Positions 59,804 through 64,000 of a DNA stretch of 64,000 nt are shown here, one piece after another; within the stretch, counting starts at the first letter, position 1, and each line of letters begins with the position of its first letter. The stretch is from the NCBI GenBank assembly GCA_963747775.1, contig CAVVGT010000003.1:310001-374000 (forward strand), given 5' to 3'. Below the pieces are notes generated by a model, which had not been told where the DNA came from, did not search any database, and was given only the letters and a program-made list of their open reading frames with translations. The stretch is from JAGVSZ01 sp963747775. Lineage in GTDB: Bacteria > Pseudomonadota > Gammaproteobacteria > Burkholderiales > SG8-39. Position numbers and translations under genes: made by a program.

Positions 59804-60508
59804 TCATCGCTGCGCGCCTGCGAGCATGCGAACGTCGAGCGCCGCCGCGGCCCGGGCGACCTCGGGCACGTGCATGAAGGGGATCTCGCCGAGAAGCGGC
59901 GCACCGAGCCGGTCTTCGAGTGCCGCGCGGTTCTCATTCGCTCTTGCCATCCCCGGGTCCACGCGGTTCGCCACCCAGCCGGCGAGGATTAGGCCTCGGT
60001 CCTTCACCGCGCGGGCCGTGAGCAGCGCGTGATTGAGACAGCCAAGGCGCAGCCCGACGACGATCACGACCGGAAGGGCGAGGCGCATGGCAAGATCAGC
60101 CGCATCCTCACGTTCGTTGAGCGGAACGAGAAATCCGCCGACCCCTTCGACGACGACCAGATCGGCAACCGCGCGCAGCCGCGCGACGCTGGCCTCGAGC
60201 ACCGCGAGGTCGACGTGAATGCCGGCTTCGGCCGCGGCGATATGCGGCGCGATCGGCGGCGCAAAGAGGTAGGGATTGATCTGCTCGCGCGTCACCGGAA
60301 GACTGCTCGCCGCCGCGAGCGCCGCGACGTCGTCGTTGCCCCATCGGCCGGCGCTGCCGGACCTGCCGGCGGCGACCGGTTTCATTCCGACGACCCGTCG
60401 CCCCTGCTGGGCGAATCCCCGCAGCAGGGCGCAGGCGACGAGCGTCTTGCCGACCCCGGTATCCGTGCCGGTCACGAAGTAGCCCGTTCCCGCGCGGTCG
60501 GCGTTCAT
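59804..60508 (-). CDS. bioD: Dethiobiotin synthetase
   Basis: This 234-residue BioD closes the ureido ring of dethiobiotin from DAPA, CO2 and ATP. P-loop GTDTGVGKT (about 14-22), MKPVAAG, INPYLFAPPIAPHIAA and VEGVGGFLVPL are present. The start ATG 60508 overlaps the bioA stop (ATGA). It is the last gene of bioF-bioA-bioD. Confidence 0.96.
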   Translation of the reverse strand: MNADRAGTGYFVTGTDTGVGKTLVACALLRGFAQQGRRVVGMKPVAAGRSGSAGRWGNDDVAALAAASSLPVTREQINPYLFAPPIAPHIAAAEAGIHVDLAVLEASVARLRAVADLVVVEGVGGFLVPLNEREDAADLAMRLALPVVIVVGLRLGCLNHALLTARAVKDRGLILAGWVANRVDPGMARANENRAALEDRLGAPLLGEIPFMHVPEVARAAAALDVRMLAGAQR

Positions 60509-61818
60509 TCGAGCGCGTCGAGGAGCGCCAGCGTGCGTTCGATCAGGAACGCGGCCTCGTCCTGGCCAATGACGTACGGCGGCATGAAGTACACGGTGCG
60601 GCCGAGGGGGCGCAGGAGCAGCCCGCGCTCGAGCGCGGCGGTGGCGAAGCGCCGGGCGAACGCAGGGTCGGACGTTTCGACGTCGAACGCCCAGATCATC
60701 CCCGCGTTGCGGAAATGGCGAACCCGCGGATGGCGCGCGAGCCCCGCCGCCTGGCGGGTGATCCATGCCGACTTGACGCGGTTCGCCTCGAGCACGCGGT
60801 TCTCCTCGAAGATCGATAGCGTGGCGAGGGCCGCGCGGCAGGCGAGCGCGTTGCCGGTATAAGAGTGCGAATGCAGGAACCCGCGGGCAACGTCGTCGTC
60901 GTAGAACGCGTCGTAGACGGCGTCGGTGGCGAGAACGACCGAGAGGGGCAGGTAGCCGCCGCTCAAGCCCTTCGACAGGCACAGAAAGTCGGGCGCGACG
61001 CCGGCCTGTTCGTAGGCGAAGAATGTCCCGGTACGACCACAGCCCACCGCGATCTCGTCGGCGATGAGGTGGACGCCAAACCGGTCGCAGAGCGAGCGCG
61101 CCTGCCGCAGATACTCCGGATCGTGCATCCCCATGCCGGCCGCGCACTGCACGAGCGGTTCGACGATCAGCGCCGCGGTCTCGTGATGGTGGGCCTCCAG
61201 ATGCGCCGCGAGAGCGGATGCGCAGGCCACTGCGTGTTCGCGCGGACCCGTGCCCGCGGCCGCGAGGCGCCAGTCGGGGCTGGGCACTCTCACTCCCTCG
61301 AGCAGCAGGGGGCCATAGGCATCCCGGAACAGCGCGACATCGCTCACCGCCAGCGCGCCGAGCGTCTCGCCGTGATAGGCGTTGACGAGACTCGCGAACC
61401 CCCGCTTTCCCCGGCGTCCGGCATTGCGCCAGTAGTGAAAGCTCATCTTGAGCGCGATCTCCACCGCCGAAGACCCGTCGGATGCGTAGAAGCAGTGCCC
61501 GAGCCGGTTCCCCGTCAATGCGCCCAGCCGTTCGGAGAGCTCGACTACCGGCTCGTGCGTGAAGCCTGCGAGGATGAGGTGCTCGAGCTGCTCGAGCTGC
61601 TCTTTGAGTGCGCCGTTGATCCGTGGGTTGGCGTGTCCGAACAGGTTCACCCACCACGAGCTGATCGCGTCGAGATAACGCCGCCCCTCGAAATCGTGGA
61701 GCCAGACGCCTGCTGCGCGCGCAATCGGAACCAGCGGATAGGTCTCATGCAGCTTCATCTGAGTGCACGGGTGCCAGACTGCGCCAAGGCTCCGCTCGAC
61801 GATGGCGCGATTGCTCAT
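60505..61818 (-). CDS. bioA: Adenosylmethionine-8-amino-7-oxononanoate aminotransferase
   Basis: This 437-residue PLP enzyme has WHPCTQMKLHETYPLVPI, WWVNLFGHANPRI, the AYHGETLGALAVSD segment, the DEIAVGCGRTGTFFAYEQAG region and the PLP lysine in LSKGLSGGYLPLS. It makes DAPA from KAPA using SAM as amino donor. It overlaps bioF and bioD by four bases at both ends. Confidence 0.96.
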   Translation of the reverse strand: MSNRAIVERSLGAVWHPCTQMKLHETYPLVPIARAAGVWLHDFEGRRYLDAISSWWVNLFGHANPRINGALKEQLEQLEHLILAGFTHEPVVELSERLGALTGNRLGHCFYASDGSSAVEIALKMSFHYWRNAGRRGKRGFASLVNAYHGETLGALAVSDVALFRDAYGPLLLEGVRVPSPDWRLAAAGTGPREHAVACASALAAHLEAHHHETAALIVEPLVQCAAGMGMHDPEYLRQARSLCDRFGVHLIADEIAVGCGRTGTFFAYEQAGVAPDFLCLSKGLSGGYLPLSVVLATDAVYDAFYDDDVARGFLHSHSYTGNALACRAALATLSIFEENRVLEANRVKSAWITRQAAGLARHPRVRHFRNAGMIWAFDVETSDPAFARRFATAALERGLLLRPLGRTVYFMPPYVIGQDEAAFLIERTLALLDALE

Positions 61819-62999
61819 GGCCGGTCCCTGGGCGCGCGCCGCTGGGAGACTCCGGTGGCGAGCTCGTGCAGCGCCTCGATCAAGCGGGTGACGTCCTCGG
61901 CCGTGTGCGCCGCCGAGAGCGATATCCGCAGACGGGCGGTGCCCGCCGGGACCGTCGGCGGCCTGATCGCGGGCACCCAGATGCCGCGCTCCTGCAATGC
62001 CTCCATGAGGGCGACCGCGCTGCCGCTTTCGCCGACGACGAGCGGCTGGATCGGGGTCGGAGACGGCAGCAGCCGCCACGGGAGCCCTGCGAGACCGGCC
62101 GCCAAGCGCTCGGCCAGCTCGCGCAGCTTCGCGCGTCGCCACTCGCCCGCCAGGATGAGGTCCAGGCTGGCCAGGAGCGCGGTCGCGAGCATCGGCGGGC
62201 TCGCGGTGGTGAAGACGTAGGTTCGCGCGCGCTGCACGATCCATTCGATAAGGTCCGCCGTCCCCGCGATGAACGCCCCGAATACGCCGGCCGCCTTTCC
62301 CAGCGTCCCCATGTAGACGATTCTCGGCGAAGCGACACCCAGATGGGCCAGGGTGCCGCGTCCGCCGCCTCCGAGGACGCCGAACCCGTGCGCGTCGTCG
62401 AGCAGCAGCCTTGCGTCGTACCGGTCGCAAAGCCTGACGAGGTCGGCCACCGGAGCGATGTCCCCATCCATGCTGAACACCGCATCGCTGATGACGAGCT
62501 TCGCGGCGTGCTGAGACGCGGCGAGGGCCTGCTCCAGCGCGTCGAGGTCCCGATGCGGATAGACGAGGATGTCGGCGCGGGAAAGCCTCGCCCCGTCAAT
62601 CAGGCACGCATGGTTCAGCCCGTCGGAGAAGACTGCATCGCCGCGGCCGACGAGCGCCGGGACGACGCCCAGGCTCGCCATGTATCCCGTCGAGAAGTAC
62701 AGCGCGCGCGGCATGCCGACAAATGCGGCGAGCGCGCGCTCGAGCATCTCGTGCGCCTGCGTGTGACCGCTGATCAGCGCCGAGGCGGCCGCACCCACGC
62801 CGTACCGCTCCGCGCCACGCTTGGCCGCGTCGATCAGGTCCGGCGCGTTGGCGAGCCCCAGGTAATCGTTGCTGCAGAAGGACAGCAGCCGCGCACCGTC
62901 GACGTCCAGGTACGCGCCTTGCGGCCCGTCGACCACGCGGCGGTGACGCAGCAGGCTCTGCGACTCGAGAACGTGTAGGCGCGCGGCGAGATCCTGCAT
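61815..62999 (-). CDS. bioF: 8-amino-7-oxononanoate synthase
   Basis: This 394-residue PLP enzyme of the alpha-oxoamine synthase family makes KAPA from pimeloyl-thioester and alanine. LLSFCSNDYLGLAN, SALISGHTQAHEMLERALA, LDDAHGFGVLG and the lysine in GTLGKAAGVFGAF are present. GAGG sits about nine bases upstream of ATG 62999. First gene of the bio set. Confidence 0.96.
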   Translation of the reverse strand: MQDLAARLHVLESQSLLRHRRVVDGPQGAYLDVDGARLLSFCSNDYLGLANAPDLIDAAKRGAERYGVGAAASALISGHTQAHEMLERALAAFVGMPRALYFSTGYMASLGVVPALVGRGDAVFSDGLNHACLIDGARLSRADILVYPHRDLDALEQALAASQHAAKLVISDAVFSMDGDIAPVADLVRLCDRYDARLLLDDAHGFGVLGGGGRGTLAHLGVASPRIVYMGTLGKAAGVFGAFIAGTADLIEWIVQRARTYVFTTASPPMLATALLASLDLILAGEWRRAKLRELAERLAAGLAGLPWRLLPSPTPIQPLVVGESGSAVALMEALQERGIWVPAIRPPTVPAGTARLRISLSAAHTAEDVTRLIEALHELATGVSQRRAPRDRP

Positions 63000-63248
63000 T
63001 GGAGAACCTCATCAGCCAAGCGCGCCGTGCGAAGGCAACCCTTTCGGGGCGGGCACGCGCAAAGGGCTGGGTGGACGCGCGCTTCACCTCGACCGCCCGC
63101 ACCGCCCGTGGCGGCCCGTCTGCCCGCGCGGGCCGGGCGCAACGCGCTCGCGCGCAAGGCATCCGGATCGTTGCGGCGCCCGAGTCACAGGTCGTCAGAA
63201 TCGTACCATGCGCCGGTCGCGATCTCGGCGATGCCCGGCGTCAGGCGG
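63000..63248. other. Spacer upstream of bioF
   Basis: This should hold the bio promoter on the minus strand. A TACGAT near 63207 is a possible -10 box, but the flanks are GC-rich and a -35 is not clear. I see no BirA-type operator or riboswitch that I can support. Confidence 0.35.
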
Positions 63249-64000
63249 TCACCGCTGACTACGCGAAGGTGAGGGATCGCGACTCTGGAAGTGCAGCGCG
63301 GACGTGCGGCGCGCGAAGTCCTCGATCAACGCATTGAACCGCTCCGGCTCGTCCACGAAGAGCGCGTGTCCCGCGCGCTCGAATAAGACCGTTTCGGTAG
63401 CCGGCCGGTTGCGCTGCAGGTGCCCGGCCTCCTCGGCGAGCTGCGGGGTTACGACGTAGAGCAGCGGCGCCCGAACGGCATGCGCCGCAGCACGCCAGTG
63501 CTCGCGCGGCACCGGGTAGGAGAGGAGCGCGATGCTGTCCTCCAGCCGCATCCGCAGCGCGCCCTCGACGAGCGCGGAGGCCTCGGACTCGGGCCGCGGC
63601 GTCTTGAAGATCGCGCGGACGAACTCGTTCAGCGCGCGACGCCGGTTGCCACGCAGCGATTCTTTGAACACCCCGGCCGGCGGCACGGGCGGCTCGCCGA
63701 CCGAGCTGTCGACGATCACCAGCCCCGCGAGGCGGTCTTCGCCGTGCGCGCGAACGTGCTCGAGCGACTCGAGCGCGCCGAGCGACCAGCCGACGAGAAT
63801 CGCGCGTGGATAGGCATCCAGGAACTCGCGGACATCCGCCGCGCGGCGCTCGAGCGTGTAGCCCGAGCGCGGGATCTCGGAGCGACCCTGGCCGCGCGGA
63901 TCGAGCGCGGCCACGCGATAGCGCGCGCCGAGCGCCTCGAGCTGGAAGCGCCAGATGTCCGCGGGCATCGACCAGCCCGGGACGAACGCGATCACCGGCG
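63249..64000 (-). CDS. Alpha/beta hydrolase, possible BioH, N-terminus cut by window edge
   Basis: About 250 residues of an alpha/beta hydrolase: oxyanion-strand FVPGWSMPADIW, DPRGQGRSEIP, the nucleophile elbow LVGWSLGALES and a late ERAGHALFVDEPERF with the catalytic His. The sequence at the right edge is consistent with a start further out (the strand before FVPGW is not complete), so it is called partial. Its place directly upstream of bioF, and GWSLG, are compatible with BioH, the pimeloyl-ACP methyl esterase, but many hydrolases look similar. Confidence 0.75.
   Translation of the reverse strand, partial: PVIAFVPGWSMPADIWRFQLEALGARYRVAALDPRGQGRSEIPRSGYTLERRAADVREFLDAYPRAILVGWSLGALESLEHVRAHGEDRLAGLVIVDSSVGEPPVPPAGVFKESLRGNRRRALNEFVRAIFKTPRPESEASALVEGALRMRLEDSIALLSYPVPREHWRAAAHAVRAPLLYVVTPQLAEEAGHLQRNRPATETVLFERAGHALFVDEPERFNALIEDFARRTSALHFQSRDPSPSRSQR

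Overview
The window is high-GC bacterial chromosome. Its content points to an uncultured betaproteobacterium, probably Burkholderiales-like: BamC next to DapA, a Bug-type solute-binding protein, several TRAP carriers, class III CoA-transferases, DUF924, and a bioF-bioA-bioD cluster. That placement rests on gene families recalled from memory, not on a search.

Layout. 1-4102 (minus) is the stress operon prkA-yeaH-spoVR, with spoVR cut by the window edge. 4316-7990 holds a CobB-type sirtuin, an acyl-CoA ligase, a MaoC-like hydratase and a MaiA-type glutathione transferase. 8000-17640 is an accessory region. It has a complete IS200-type element and a second, 5'-truncated copy that marks a deletion in a TAXI-TRAP binding-protein gene. 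Next comes a zinc-ribbon membrane protein with 34-residue repeats. Last is a decayed genomic island next to tRNA-Arg(CCU). A second, older island remnant lies directly beyond it, marked by a colinear 132-bp repeat and a degenerate tRNA 3' end. Island cargo includes small unknown genes, a frameshifted PEP-CTERM gene, and an unusual Wzz/GumC-like protein with a degenerate tyrosine-recombinase domain at its C-terminus. The island integrase itself is broken.

17743-31148 is housekeeping: gshA, a quinone oxidoreductase, DUF924, a methyltransferase, dapA-bamC, an MBL hydrolase, a cupin hydroxylase, a probable structured RNA (6S candidate), a peroxiredoxin overlapping an FKBP, an SbmA/YddA-type ABC protein and NAD(P)HX repair. 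31177-43892 is a catabolic block. It has two complete DctP-type TRAP transporters, an Asp/Glu racemase-like protein, an FAD oxidoreductase, a DUF1445 protein (D-glutamate cyclase relative), a fused 5-oxoprolinase-family protein and a scrambled dadA relic. Together these suggest uptake and degradation of D-glutamate, 5-oxoproline or related compounds.

44164-47013 encodes a large helix-turn-helix/coiled-coil/membrane/AsmA-like protein. Then come purL (nearly leaderless), a NifU-domain protein, and the overlapping minus-strand set yciB-bolA-parvulin, followed by msrB. 53760-54796 has an AhpD-like protein and a flavin reductase. 54868-59709 (minus) holds a CoA-transferase, thiol dioxygenase, histidine phosphatase and lipoprotein chain, with a Bug protein and an enolase-superfamily enzyme. 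The chain resembles a 3-mercaptopropionate-type route. The window ends with bioF-bioA-bioD and a partial alpha/beta hydrolase that may be BioH.
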